From CAMDBL01 sp964498125 (lineage in GTDB: Bacteria > Pseudomonadota > Alphaproteobacteria > Rhizobiales > Hyphomicrobiaceae), in NCBI GenBank assembly GCA_964498125.1, contig CAZCGE010000117.1, positions 1 to 15,999 on the forward strand: a stretch of 15,999 bases of DNA, given 5' to 3'. The notes under the pieces were generated by a model. The model was given only the letters and a program-made list of their open reading frames with translations. It was not told the origin of the DNA and searched no databases. Of this stretch, positions 5,654 to 13,220 are shown piece by piece. Each line of letters begins with the position of its first letter. Position 1 is the stretch's first letter. The position numbers and the translations under genes are program-made.

Positions 5654-6466
5654 ATGCTGGCTGGCGATGACGCACTGATTGGGGGATTTGCGGCTTGGTT
5701 CGCGTCCCTGTTTGGGGCTCATACCCTCACCGCCCTGGCCATCGTCAAGATCATCGGCATCAACATCATCCTGTCCGGTGACAATGCCATCGTCATCGCG
5801 CTGGCGTGTCGCGGCCTGCCACCCAAACAGCGCACCATCGGCATCATGCTTGGCGCCGGCGCCGCCGTCGTGCTGCGCATCATCTTCACGCTGATCATCC
5901 AGTACCTGTTCGATGTGCCCTGGCTGCAATTGATCGGCGGCCTGCTGTTGTTCTGGATTGCCGTCAAGCTGCTCACCGCCGAGGAGGCAAGCGAGGACAG
6001 CGTCGCCGCTGGCGCCTCGCTCTTCGAGGCCGTGAAGATTGTCGCCATCGCCGACATCGTCATGAGTCTCGACAACGTGTTGGCCATCGCGGCGGCGGCC
6101 AAGAGTGCGCCGGCGGGGCAGCAGATATGGCTCATCATCCTGGGCCTTATCATCTCCATTCCGCTGGTTGTGGCTGGGGCCACACTGATCATGTCGCTGC
6201 TCAGCCGCTACCCAGTTCTTGTCTGGGTCGGCGCCGCCTTACTCGGGTTCGTGGCGGGCGAGCTGATGGTCAGCGACAAGATTTCGCTGCTGCAGATGCA
6301 GTCGTGGAATGCCGCGTTTGTCGTGCCCGACCTGGACGCGCCGGTCGGGCTCAAGCCTTCGGCATTGATCAACTATTCCGCCGGTGCAATCGGCGCGGCG
6401 ATTGTCGTGCTGCTGGGCTACGTGCTGACGCGAGGTCACGCCAAGGAAAAGACCACCACGCATTGA
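5654..6466 (+). CDS. TerC family integral membrane protein
   Basis: This 270-residue polytopic protein of the TerC/YjbE family has about seven membrane segments. Two acidic transmembrane motifs typical of the family are present: ILSGDNAIVIAL (D43, N44) and IVMSLDNVLAIA (D140, N141). The last hydrophobic segment, near residues 240-260, is followed by a charged tail. Family members are linked to metal ion export (manganese, calcium), tellurite resistance and metallation of exported proteins. The ATG at 5654 follows GGAGAG at 5642-5647 and is preferred over the in-frame TTG at 5612. It converges with tctB, 13 bp between stops. No yybP-ykoY-like manganese riboswitch was recognised upstream. The substrate cannot be named from the sequence, and a functional link to the oxalate genes is not evident. 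Confidence 0.85.
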   Translation: MLAGDDALIGGFAAWFASLFGAHTLTALAIVKIIGINIILSGDNAIVIALACRGLPPKQRTIGIMLGAGAAVVLRIIFTLIIQYLFDVPWLQLIGGLLLFWIAVKLLTAEEASEDSVAAGASLFEAVKIVAIADIVMSLDNVLAIAAAAKSAPAGQQIWLIILGLIISIPLVVAGATLIMSLLSRYPVLVWVGAALLGFVAGELMVSDKISLLQMQSWNAAFVVPDLDAPVGLKPSALINYSAGAIGAAIVVLLGYVLTRGHAKEKTTTH

Positions 6467-6479
6467 GGTTGGATCGGGG

Positions 6480-6998
6480 TCAGCCAAATCCCAGCAGCGC
6501 CTCGATCGGCCCCTTGGGCAGCGGCACCAGGAACCAGCGCTCGAACATCATGAACAGCATCAGTGGCACACCTGCTCCAACCAGCGCGGCCCGCCAGGCC
6601 GGCTCGCGACCGAAGGCGGTCATGAAGCCGGCGATGAACAACGCCGCGGCCAGATAGATGCCGAGGACCTCGATCAGCGCCACGAATGCCACCGTCGGCA
6701 CCAGAACCGACACCACGCTGCCAAAGGCGCGCCGCGACACGAACGTCCCCTCGGCGGCTTTTCGCACCAGGGCGGCCGTCAGCAGATTGACGCTGGTCGC
6801 CAATGCCAGGATCACGGTGACATAGTAGGGGAAATAGCCGGGCGCCGGCCCCGATCCCTCCTGCCAGCCGTGACCGATGCGTACGCTGTCGAAAATCACG
6901 AGCGCGCTGCCCGCCAGCAGCAGCAGCGCGACGACAATTTCCATCGTGCGATTGGAAACGAGCGCGGGCTCGGCCGGCTCCTGGTCATCGTTGTGCAT
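6480..6998 (-). CDS. tctB: TctB-like small membrane subunit of tripartite tricarboxylate transporter
   Basis: This 172-residue protein has an N-terminal cytoplasmic stretch and hydrophobic segments at about 19-38, 55-76, 90-112, 113-130 and 137-155. The layout, PAPGYFPYYVTVIL after the first segment, and the C-terminal RWFLVPLPKGP are typical of TctB, the small helical subunit that works with TctA and a periplasmic receptor. The ATG at 6998 follows AAGGAG with a 5-nt spacer. It is the last gene of the transporter operon, 86 bp after tctC, with repeats and a hairpin in the gap. The position after tctC is unusual; the better known order is tctC-tctB-tctA. Confidence 0.9.
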   Translation of the reverse strand: MHNDDQEPAEPALVSNRTMEIVVALLLLAGSALVIFDSVRIGHGWQEGSGPAPGYFPYYVTVILALATSVNLLTAALVRKAAEGTFVSRRAFGSVVSVLVPTVAFVALIEVLGIYLAAALFIAGFMTAFGREPAWRAALVGAGVPLMLFMMFERWFLVPLPKGPIEALLGFG

Positions 6999-7025
6999 GG
7001 CGCTCCTTCAGCGTTTCATGGGACG

Positions 7026-7072
7026 GGGTCAGACGCGTCCCGCCGGGGGCGGGCAAGAAAGTAGGGTCAGAC
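7026..7072. repeat. GGGTCAGAC direct repeats flanking a GC hairpin
   Basis: GGGTCAGAC occurs at 7026-7034 and 7064-7072. Between them CCCGCC (7039-7044) and GGCGGG (7048-7053) form a 6-bp stem with a 3-nt loop. The block sits in the 86-bp gap between tctC and tctB. The GGGTCAGAC core resembles the short extragenic GGGTCAGACCC-type repeats I associate with proteobacterial genomes, but copy number cannot be judged here. The hairpin could shield the tctC mRNA 3' end and lower tctB expression. There is no T run, so a full terminator is unlikely. Confidence 0.4.
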
Positions 7073-7084
7073 CCCGACCGAGCT

Positions 7085-8113
7085 TTACTTGCCGGCGGCC
7101 AGGAAACCCGCTTCTTTCATCAGGTCGTAGTGCACCATCTCGGCCTTCTCGACCCAGGTCTTGTAATCATTGCCGCTCATGAAGGTCTGGTTGAAGGCGC
7201 CATCCTCCATGAACTTTGTCCAGTCCGGCGTCGCCATCACCTTCTTGAACAGGTCGACGAAGTAGCCGATATGCTCGGGCTTGACGCCGGGGCCCATGAA
7301 GATGCCGCGCAGCATCTGATACTCGACATTGACGCCCGCCTCCTTGCAGGTCGGAATGTCGGCCCAGGCCATCGTTGCGGTGATTTTTTCCTTGTAGATG
7401 CTGCGCTTGCCGTCGAACAGGCACAGTGGCCGGAGCGCGCCCGCCTTCCACTGCGACACCGCCTCGATCGGATTGTTGACCGAGGAATTGACGTGCTTGC
7501 CGACCAGCTGCACGGCGACCGTGCCGCCGCCGCCATAAGGCACATAGGTGAACTTCTTCGGCGCCGTCACCTTCTCCAGCGCGACCGTGATGATCTGGTC
7601 CTCCTGCTTGGAGCCGGTGCCGCCCATCTTGAAGGTCTTGTCGTCTCCGGCCTTGACGGCCTCGATGTACTCCTTGGCGGTCTTGTAGGGCGCGTCCGCC
7701 GGCACCCACAGGATGAACTGGTCGAGCGCCAGCATGGCGACCGGCGTCAGTTCTTTCCAGCTGAAGGGCACGCCGGTGGCCAGCGGCGTGGTGAACAGGT
7801 TCGACAGAGTGATGATGATGGTGTGCGGGTCGGCGCTGGCCTTCTTCACCTCGAGAAAGCCTTCGGCGCCGGCGCCGCCGCCTTTGTTGACCACCACCAT
7901 CGGCTGCTTCATCAGGTTGTGCTTGATGACAATGCCCTGGACGAAGCGGGCCATCTGATCGGCGCCGCCGCCGGTGCCGGCCGGAATGACGAACGTGACG
8001 GGCTTGGTCGGCTCCCAGGCCTGGGCCGTCGCCGGCGCTGTGAGACCGACGATCCCGGCGGCGACCAGGATGGTTGTAGCGGTTTGATTGATGATTGAAG
8101 TTCGGACTGGCAT
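7085..8113 (-). CDS. tctC: Bug/TctC-family periplasmic solute receptor
   Basis: This 342-residue periplasmic receptor delivers a carboxylate to TctA/TctB. Residues 1-32 are a signal peptide, with cleavage predicted after AQA. The mature protein starts with the family pattern WEPTKPVTFVIPAGTGGGADQMARFVQ, whose glycine-rich loop contacts substrate carboxylate groups in Bug proteins. Further family blocks follow: VVNKGGGAGAEGF, then FKMGGTGSKQEDQ and YVPYGGGG. The open frame extends far upstream, but the ATG at 8113 follows GGGAGG by 9 nt and gives a proper signal peptide, so it is the true start. It lies between tctA and tctB. Oxalate or a related small carboxylate is inferred as substrate from the divergent GntR-oxc genes only. 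Bug ligands are hard to predict. Confidence 0.9.
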   Translation of the reverse strand: MPVRTSIINQTATTILVAAGIVGLTAPATAQAWEPTKPVTFVIPAGTGGGADQMARFVQGIVIKHNLMKQPMVVVNKGGGAGAEGFLEVKKASADPHTIIITLSNLFTTPLATGVPFSWKELTPVAMLALDQFILWVPADAPYKTAKEYIEAVKAGDDKTFKMGGTGSKQEDQIITVALEKVTAPKKFTYVPYGGGGTVAVQLVGKHVNSSVNNPIEAVSQWKAGALRPLCLFDGKRSIYKEKITATMAWADIPTCKEAGVNVEYQMLRGIFMGPGVKPEHIGYFVDLFKKVMATPDWTKFMEDGAFNQTFMSGNDYKTWVEKAEMVHYDLMKEAGFLAAGK

Positions 8114-8169
8114 TGCTATGGGCCTCCCTTTTGTTTCTTGAACGACTTCTTGCAACCTGCTCGATATAA

Positions 8170-8217
8170 GCAAGCGATCCATCCGCTTGCGTCTTTTGAT
8201 CCCGCGCGCTCCGCGGG
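8170..8217 (-). promoter_or_regulatory. Intercistronic hairpins between tctA and tctC
   Basis: In the 110-bp gap after the tctA stop, read on the minus strand, there are two stem-loops. One has 6-bp arms at 8201-8206 and 8212-8217. The other has perfect 7-bp arms, GCAAGCG (8170-8176) and CGCTTGC (8184-8190), and is followed on the transcribed side by TTATAT. Such structures commonly stabilise or partly terminate mRNA to set receptor to permease ratios. That role is inferred; the stems are seen. Confidence 0.4.
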
Positions 8218-8223
8218 GCCCCT

Positions 8224-9741
8224 TCACGTCGCTGGAGAGGGCTTGGGCTTGCCGCCCAGCGCGCGCTCCTTGAGCCAGGAGAACAACGGCCAGAACAGCA
8301 GCACGAGGCCGAGCCCCATGATGCAGCCAACCAGCCAATTCGAAAAGAAGATCGACAGGCTGCCCTGGCTGCCGAGCAAGGCCTGGCGGAAGCCTTCCTC
8401 TGCCTTGTCGCCGAGTACGATGGCGAGCACCAGCGGCGCCAGGGGATAGCCGAGCTTCTGGAACGCGTAGCCGATGACACCGAAGACAAGCATCATCCAG
8501 ACATCGAACATGGAGTTGTGCACGGTATAGGCGCCGACCGCGCAGATGACGAGAATAACCGGCGCGATGATCGAGAACGGCACGCGTAGGATCGCGGCGA
8601 ATAACGGCACGCAGGTCAGCACGATGATCAAGCCGGCCAGGTTGCCGAGATACATCGAAGCGATCAGGCCCCAAACGAACTCTTTCTGCTCGACGAACAG
8701 CATCGGCCCCGGTTGCAGGCCCCAAATCATCAAGCCGCCGAGCAGCACGGCGGCGGTCGGCGATCCGGGAATGCCGAGCGTCAGCATTGGCAACAGCGCG
8801 CTGGTGCCGGCGGCATGCGCGGCCGTCTCCGGCGCCACCACGCCTTCCATCTCGCCCTTGCCGAAGTTGTCGCCGTTGCGCGAGAAGCGCTTGGCGAGGC
8901 CGTAGCTCATGAACGAAGCCGGCGTCGCTCCGCCCGGCGTAATGCCCATCCAACAGCCGACGATGCAGCTCCTGAGCGAGGTCGCCCAGTAGGCCAGCAG
9001 CTTCTTCCAGGTCAGCAGCACGGCGTCGAGCCGGATCGAAGCCCGCGCGCCAGTAAACTTCAGGCCGCCTTCGACCGAGGCCAGGATTTCGGCGATGCCG
9101 AACAGGCCGATCACGGCGATCAGGAAATCGAAGCCGCCGAGCAGATGCTCGCTGCCGAACGTCAGCCTGAGGCTACCGGTCATCTTGTCCAGGCCCACCG
9201 AGCCCAGCGCAAAGCCCAGGCACATCGACGCCAAGACCTTGAACGGCGAACCCTTGCCCATGCCGACGAAGCTGGCGAACGTCAGGAAGAAAACAGCAAA
9301 AAACTCCGCCGGCCCGAATTTTAGCGCGAATTTGGCCACCAGCGGCGCCAGGAACGTGATGAGGATGACGGCGAACAGCGCGCCGACGAAAGAGGAGGTG
9401 AAGGCTGCGGTCAACGCCTCGTCGGCCTTGCCTTGCTGCGCCATGGGATGGCCGTCGAAGGTGGTCGCCACCGACCATGGCTCGCCCGGGATATTGAACA
9501 GGATCGAGGTGATCGCCCCCCCGAATAAAGCGCCCCAGTAGATGCAGGAGAGCATGATGATGGCCGACGTCGGCGGCATGGTGAACGTCAACGGCAGCAG
9601 GATCGCCACCCCATTGGCGCCGCCCAACCCCGGCAGCACGCCGATGATGACGCCAAGCAGAATTCCAATCAGCATGAGCAAAAGGTTGAACGGCGTCAAC
9701 GCGACCGCAAAACCTTGCATCAGAGACGCAATTTCATCCAC
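8224..9741 (-). CDS. tctA: TctA-family permease of tripartite tricarboxylate transporter
   Basis: This is the large permease subunit, about 505 residues with roughly 10-12 membrane segments, driving proton- or sodium-coupled uptake of a carboxylate captured by the Bug receptor. Family signatures are present: LLMLIGILLGVIIGVLPGLGGANG near the N-terminus, then IYWGALFGGAITSILFNIPGEP, and mid-protein GITPGGATPASFMSYGLAKRFSRN with LTLGIPGSPTAAVLLGG. An upstream TTG at 9765 is possible, but the GTG at 9741 has GGGGAG 10 nt before it and gives the usual short N-terminus before GFAVALTP. It is the first gene of a tctA-tctC-tctB operon, divergent from gntR. Oxalate or related dicarboxylate transport is inferred from context. 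Confidence 0.9.
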   Translation of the reverse strand: MDEIASLMQGFAVALTPFNLLLMLIGILLGVIIGVLPGLGGANGVAILLPLTFTMPPTSAIIMLSCIYWGALFGGAITSILFNIPGEPWSVATTFDGHPMAQQGKADEALTAAFTSSFVGALFAVILITFLAPLVAKFALKFGPAEFFAVFFLTFASFVGMGKGSPFKVLASMCLGFALGSVGLDKMTGSLRLTFGSEHLLGGFDFLIAVIGLFGIAEILASVEGGLKFTGARASIRLDAVLLTWKKLLAYWATSLRSCIVGCWMGITPGGATPASFMSYGLAKRFSRNGDNFGKGEMEGVVAPETAAHAAGTSALLPMLTLGIPGSPTAAVLLGGLMIWGLQPGPMLFVEQKEFVWGLIASMYLGNLAGLIIVLTCVPLFAAILRVPFSIIAPVILVICAVGAYTVHNSMFDVWMMLVFGVIGYAFQKLGYPLAPLVLAIVLGDKAEEGFRQALLGSQGSLSIFFSNWLVGCIMGLGLVLLFWPLFSWLKERALGGKPKPSPAT

Positions 9742-9903
9742 GGCCGTCCAGCTCCCCTGGTCCAATCAACTTGCGCGCGGGCCACGCCACGTCGGCAAAG
9801 CTATGAACCTCAACGGATTATTATTCGACTGATCGTCGCATCTATCGTGCGCAATCGCAGTTACGATCGGCAGACTTAGGCGAATTACGACGCCAGTCGT
9901 TCT

Positions 9904-9920
9904 TGGTATTCCATATACCA
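9904..9920. promoter_or_regulatory. Candidate GntR operator TGGTAT-N5-ATACCA
   Basis: TGGTAT at 9904-9909 and ATACCA at 9915-9920 form a perfect 6-bp inverted repeat with a 5-nt spacer. FCD-type GntR regulators commonly bind TGGT...ACCA-like palindromes. It lies about 165 bp upstream of tctA and 250 bp upstream of gntR. The symmetry is seen; the assignment to this regulator is inference. Confidence 0.4.
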
Positions 9921-9949
9921 TAAAGCAGGAGTACCTGTCGCGCAACTTT

Positions 9950-9962
9950 CAAAGGTACTTTG
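9950..9962. promoter_or_regulatory. Palindrome CAAAG-N3-CTTTG
   Basis: CAAAG (9950-9954) and CTTTG (9958-9962) form a perfect 5-bp inverted repeat around GTA. It lies between the two other palindromes of this divergent region and may be part of the same operator array. Confidence 0.3.
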
Positions 9963-10054
9963 TCATAGCTCGCGCCGCGGCAATCGTGTCCGAGGTAATT
10001 CATCAGAGTACGGCTGTTTGCCCCAGACGCATTGCCGATTGCCAGAGCATCGCG

Positions 10055-10069
10055 CTTTGGTATACAAAG
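10055..10069. promoter_or_regulatory. Candidate GntR operator CTTTG-N5-CAAAG
   Basis: CTTTGGTATACAAAG has perfect 5-bp outer arms and a TGGTATAC core similar to FCD GntR operators and to the 9904-9920 element. It lies 100 bp upstream of the gntR start, a good place for autoregulation. The palindrome is seen; the binding protein is inferred. Confidence 0.4.
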
Positions 10070-10168
10070 TGCCACGAAAAGGCCGGAAAGGCCTGAGAGC
10101 TTTCGATGGACGACACCAGAATTCGATCGCGCACGATGGGGAGGAGGGCTCGCAAGAGCCTGTAATTC

Positions 10169-10855
10169 ATGGAACAAACGCATTTTCGGATTGCGCCGAT
10201 CGGCGATGGGCTGAGCCTCAAGGCGCGGGCCTACGAGGCCCTCAAGTCCGCCATCATGAGCATGAATATCTACGATAGCGACGCCGAGTTGCGGCTCGAT
10301 GAGCGCGATCTGTCCGCCCGCTTTGGCGTCTCGCGGACGCCCTTACGCGAGGCGTTGTCGCAGCTCGACCAGGAAGGTCTGGTCAAGATCGTGCCGCGCC
10401 GCGGCATCTTCATCGTGCGCAAGACCAAGGCCGAAATCCTCGACATGATCACCGTCTGGGCCGCGCTCGAAAGCATGGCGGCGCGACTGGCGACCAAGGA
10501 AGCGGCGAACGAGGATATCTCGAAGCTGCACAACCTGGTCGATCACTTCAGCCAGGACGAGATCGCCCAGCATATGGGCGAGTACTCCGACGCCAACATC
10601 CAGTTTCACCAGGCCATCATCCGCCTCGGCAACTGCCCGCTCATCGTCGAAGTGACCAATGGTCTGTTTATTCACGTGCGCGGCATCCGCCAGCGCACGA
10701 TCTTCGAGAACGACCGCGCGCGCCGCTCCATCGTCGACCACAAGGAGATCGTGGTCGCCTTGGAAGCACGCGATACTGAACGAGCCGAACGCCTGGTCCG
10801 CGAACACACGCTGCGCTTGCGCGATCACGTCGAGCGTTACGTCGAGATCGACTGA
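10169..10855 (+). CDS. GntR family regulator, FCD subfamily
   Basis: This 228-residue transcription factor has a winged helix at about residues 14-84, with the recognition helix in DLSARFGVSRTPLREALSQL (48-67), followed by an all-helical FCD effector domain (about 92-220). The FCD metal/effector residues are present: D141, H147, H191 and H213. Such regulators usually sense small organic acids, and oxalate, oxalyl-CoA or formate would fit here. It is divergent from the tctA operon and 49 bp upstream of oxc, so it is the likely controller of both. The ATG at 10169 lacks a strong ribosome-binding site; a purine-rich GAGGAGGG lies about 20 nt further upstream. The start is supported mainly by a plausible N-terminus preceding the winged helix. 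The effector is not determinable from sequence. Confidence 0.9.
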   Translation: MEQTHFRIAPIGDGLSLKARAYEALKSAIMSMNIYDSDAELRLDERDLSARFGVSRTPLREALSQLDQEGLVKIVPRRGIFIVRKTKAEILDMITVWAALESMAARLATKEAANEDISKLHNLVDHFSQDEIAQHMGEYSDANIQFHQAIIRLGNCPLIVEVTNGLFIHVRGIRQRTIFENDRARRSIVDHKEIVVALEARDTERAERLVREHTLRLRDHVERYVEID

Positions 10856-10864
10856 CTGCAGGAC

Positions 10865-10883
10865 TTATCAACCCAACTGATAA
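10865..10883. promoter_or_regulatory. Palindrome in oxc leader
   Basis: TTATCA (10865-10870) and TGATAA (10878-10883) form a perfect 6-bp inverted repeat with a 7-nt spacer, in the 49-bp gap between gntR and oxc and 10 bp before the GGAGGA ribosome-binding site (10893-10898). It could be an operator or an RNA hairpin affecting oxc translation. Function is inferred. Confidence 0.35.
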
Positions 10884-10904
10884 ATCACGAGCGGAGGACC
10901 CACC

Positions 10905-12635
10905 ATGTCGGCCCAAGCAACGCCTGCCAGCCACGACGCACCGATGACCGATGGCTTCCACCTCCTGATCGATGCGCTGAAGCTCAACGACATCACCACA
11001 ATCTACGGCGTGCCGGGCATTCCGATCACGGACCTCGGCCGCTTCATGCAGGCCGCGGGCATGCGGGTCATCTCCTTCCGCCACGAGCAGCACGCCGGCA
11101 ACGCCGCCGCCATCGCCGGCTACCTGACGCAGAAGCCGGGCATCTGCCTGACGGTCTCCGCGCCGGGCTTCCTCAACGGCCTGACCGCGCTGGCCAACGC
11201 CACGACCAACTGCTTCCCGATGATCCTGATTTCCGGCTCCTCCGAGCGCGAGATCGTCGACCTGCAGCAAGGCGACTACGAGGAGATGGATCAGCTGGCG
11301 ATCGCCAAGCCGCTGTGCAAAGCCGCCTTCCGCGTGCTGCACGCCGAGGACATCGGCGTCGGCGTGGCTCGCGCCATCCGCGCGGCGGTCTCCGGCCGGC
11401 CCGGCGGCGTTTATCTGGACCTGCCAGCCAAGCTGCTCGGCCAGGCGATGGACGCCGAGAAGGGCCAGCAGACGCTGATCAAGGTCATCGATGCCGCACC
11501 CCGGCAAATCCCGACACTGGACTCGGTCCAGCGCGCTCTCGATCTGCTGAAGGGGGCCAAGCGTCCGCTCATCATCCTCGGCAAGGGCGCAGCCTACGCG
11601 CAGGCCGACGCCGACATCCGCGCCTTCGTGGAGAAGTCCGGCATTCCGTATCTGCCCATGAGCATGGCGAAGGGGCTGTTGCCCGATACGCATCCGCTAT
11701 GTGCGGCGGCCGCGCGCTCGACGGTGCTGAAGGAGGCCGACGTCGTGATGCTGATCGGCGCGCGGCTGAATTGGCTGCTGTCGCACGGCAAGGGCAAGAC
11801 CTGGGGCGAACGCGGCACGCAGCAGTTCATCCAGGTGGACATTGCGCCAACCGAGATGGACAGCAACATTGCCATCAGCGCGCCTGTGGTCGGCGACATC
11901 GGCTCATGCCTGTCCGTGTTGCTGCATAGCATGGGCAGCGCCTGGCCGGCGGCGCCTGCCGCCTGGGTCAATTCTGTCAAGACCAAGAGGGAAGAGAACG
12001 TCGCCAAGATGGCGCCGCGGCTGCAGAACAACAACGTGCCGATGGACTTCCACGGCGCGCTCGGAGCGCTCAGGAACGTCATCAAGGAGCGGCCCGACGC
12101 AATCCTGGTCAATGAGGGCGCTAACACGCTCGATTTCGCCCGCAGCATCATCGACATGTACGAGCCGAGGAAGCGCATCGACGTCGGCACCTGGGGCGTC
12201 ATGGGCATCGGCATGGGCTTTGCCGTGGCCGCCGCCATCGAGACCGGCAAGCCGGTTCTGGCGGTCGAGGGCGACAGCGCATTCGGCTTCTCCGGCATGG
12301 AGATCGAGACCATCTGCCGCTACAATTTGCCGGTCTGCGTCGTCGTCTTCAACAACAACGGCATCTATCGCGGCACCGACGTCAATCCAACCGGGGGGCC
12401 GGACGCGGCAACGACGGTGTTCGTCAAGAACGCCCGCTACGACATGATGATGCAGGCATTCGGCGGCGTCGGTATTCAAGTAACCTCCCCCGACGATCTC
12501 GGCCGTGCGGCGCGGGCGGCTCTCGCCTCCGGCAAGCCGACGCTGATCAACGCGGTGATCGACGAGAAAGCCGGCACCGAGAGCGGCCGTATCGGCAATC
12601 TCAACCCGCAGAGCGTGGTGGGGAAGAAGAAGTAG
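10905..12635 (+). CDS. oxc: Oxalyl-CoA decarboxylase
   Basis: This thiamine-diphosphate enzyme converts oxalyl-CoA to formyl-CoA and CO2, in the cytoplasm, acting in a cycle with Frc. At 576 residues it matches the family (568 in Oxalobacter). Domain order is the N-terminal PYR domain (about 15-180) with the cofactor-activating glutamate E61 in RHEQHAGNAAA; a central nucleotide-binding domain (about 205-345); and the C-terminal PP domain (about 375-555) with the ThDP/Mg motif starting GDSAFGFSGME (457-467) and ending FNNN (482-485). Active-site Y125-E126 (GDYEEMDQ) and Y488 correspond to residues described for the Oxalobacter enzyme (Tyr120, Glu121, Tyr483). The start has GGAGGA with a 6-nt spacer. 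It is followed after 13 bp by an Uma2 gene, not by frc as might be expected. Confidence 0.97.
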   Translation: MSAQATPASHDAPMTDGFHLLIDALKLNDITTIYGVPGIPITDLGRFMQAAGMRVISFRHEQHAGNAAAIAGYLTQKPGICLTVSAPGFLNGLTALANATTNCFPMILISGSSEREIVDLQQGDYEEMDQLAIAKPLCKAAFRVLHAEDIGVGVARAIRAAVSGRPGGVYLDLPAKLLGQAMDAEKGQQTLIKVIDAAPRQIPTLDSVQRALDLLKGAKRPLIILGKGAAYAQADADIRAFVEKSGIPYLPMSMAKGLLPDTHPLCAAAARSTVLKEADVVMLIGARLNWLLSHGKGKTWGERGTQQFIQVDIAPTEMDSNIAISAPVVGDIGSCLSVLLHSMGSAWPAAPAAWVNSVKTKREENVAKMAPRLQNNNVPMDFHGALGALRNVIKERPDAILVNEGANTLDFARSIIDMYEPRKRIDVGTWGVMGIGMGFAVAAAIETGKPVLAVEGDSAFGFSGMEIETICRYNLPVCVVVFNNNGIYRGTDVNPTGGPDAATTVFVKNARYDMMMQAFGGVGIQVTSPDDLGRAARAALASGKPTLINAVIDEKAGTESGRIGNLNPQSVVGKKK

Positions 12636-12648
12636 AGGAACTCAGGCC

Positions 12649-13209
12649 ATGGCCGACACAGCCCTCAGCATCCCGCGCATGAGCGCGAAGGAGTACCTCG
12701 AGCGCGAGCGGGATGCGGCGTACAAGCATGAATTCGTCAACGGCATCGTCTATGCGATGGCGGGGGCGAGCCGGCGCCATAACGATATCTCGCTCGATAT
12801 CTTCAGGGCCTTGGACGACAGGCTGGCTCCTCCCTGCCGCGCCTATGCCATCGATGTGAAGGTTCACATCGAGAACATTGATGAAGAGCAGTTCTACTAT
12901 CCCGATGTCGTCGTCACGTGCTCCGAACTCGACATCGATTCGCATCTCATCAAACAGCCCTCGCTGATAGTCGAGGTGGTCTCGCCGACAACAGAGGACG
13001 CTGATCGAGGTTTCAAGTTCGACGACTATCGCCGACTGCATTCGGTTCAGGAATACGTGCTCGTCCTGCAGGAGAAGCCCAGCGTAGAGCTGTATCGCCG
13101 CCGCACGAATTGGCAGAAAGAATCGTACGGCCTGGCAGATGAGATCACGTTCGAAAGCATTCGCGTCACAGTACCGGTCGTTTTGTTCTATCGCCGCGTG
13201 ACATTCTAG
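12649..13209 (+). CDS. Uma2 family (DUF820) putative endonuclease, copy 1
   Basis: This is a 186-residue protein of the Uma2/DUF820 family, predicted PD-(D/E)XK nuclease fold. Candidate catalytic residues are all present: D86 in YYPDVVVTC, E109 in LIVEVVSPTT, and K123 in DRGFKFDDY, followed by the conserved HSVQEYVLV strand. The ATG at 12649 follows GAGGAA (12635-12640), which overlaps the oxc stop codon, so translation is probably linked to oxc. The family is abundant in cyanobacteria and scattered in proteobacteria; the biological role is unclear and no target can be named. It has a same-length paralogue at 13868-14428, with the catalytic residues at identical positions. It breaks up the oxc-frc pair and looks acquired. 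Confidence 0.9.
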   Translation: MADTALSIPRMSAKEYLERERDAAYKHEFVNGIVYAMAGASRRHNDISLDIFRALDDRLAPPCRAYAIDVKVHIENIDEEQFYYPDVVVTCSELDIDSHLIKQPSLIVEVVSPTTEDADRGFKFDDYRRLHSVQEYVLVLQEKPSVELYRRRTNWQKESYGLADEITFESIRVTVPVVLFYRRVTF

Positions 13210-13220
13210 GTGCAGGCAGC

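Larger units (their letters stand above)
9742..10168. other. Divergent tctA / gntR intergenic region
   Basis: This 427-bp spacer holds the promoters for the transporter operon and the regulator. Three palindromic elements stand out and are listed separately: 9904-9920, 9950-9962 and 10055-10069. A 113-codon minus-strand open frame overlaps most of the spacer but has no recognisable family. No terminator or RNA gene was recognised. Confidence 0.5.

Noticed and set aside
8114..8953. N-terminal extension of the tctC frame to 622 codons
   Set aside because: The extension overlaps tctA in another frame. The ATG at 8113 has a good ribosome-binding site and yields a clear signal peptide.
9842..10183. 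113-codon minus-strand open frame in the tctA/gntR spacer
   Set aside because: It has no ribosome-binding site or family resemblance, overlaps the gntR start and covers the palindromes, so it is more likely promoter DNA.
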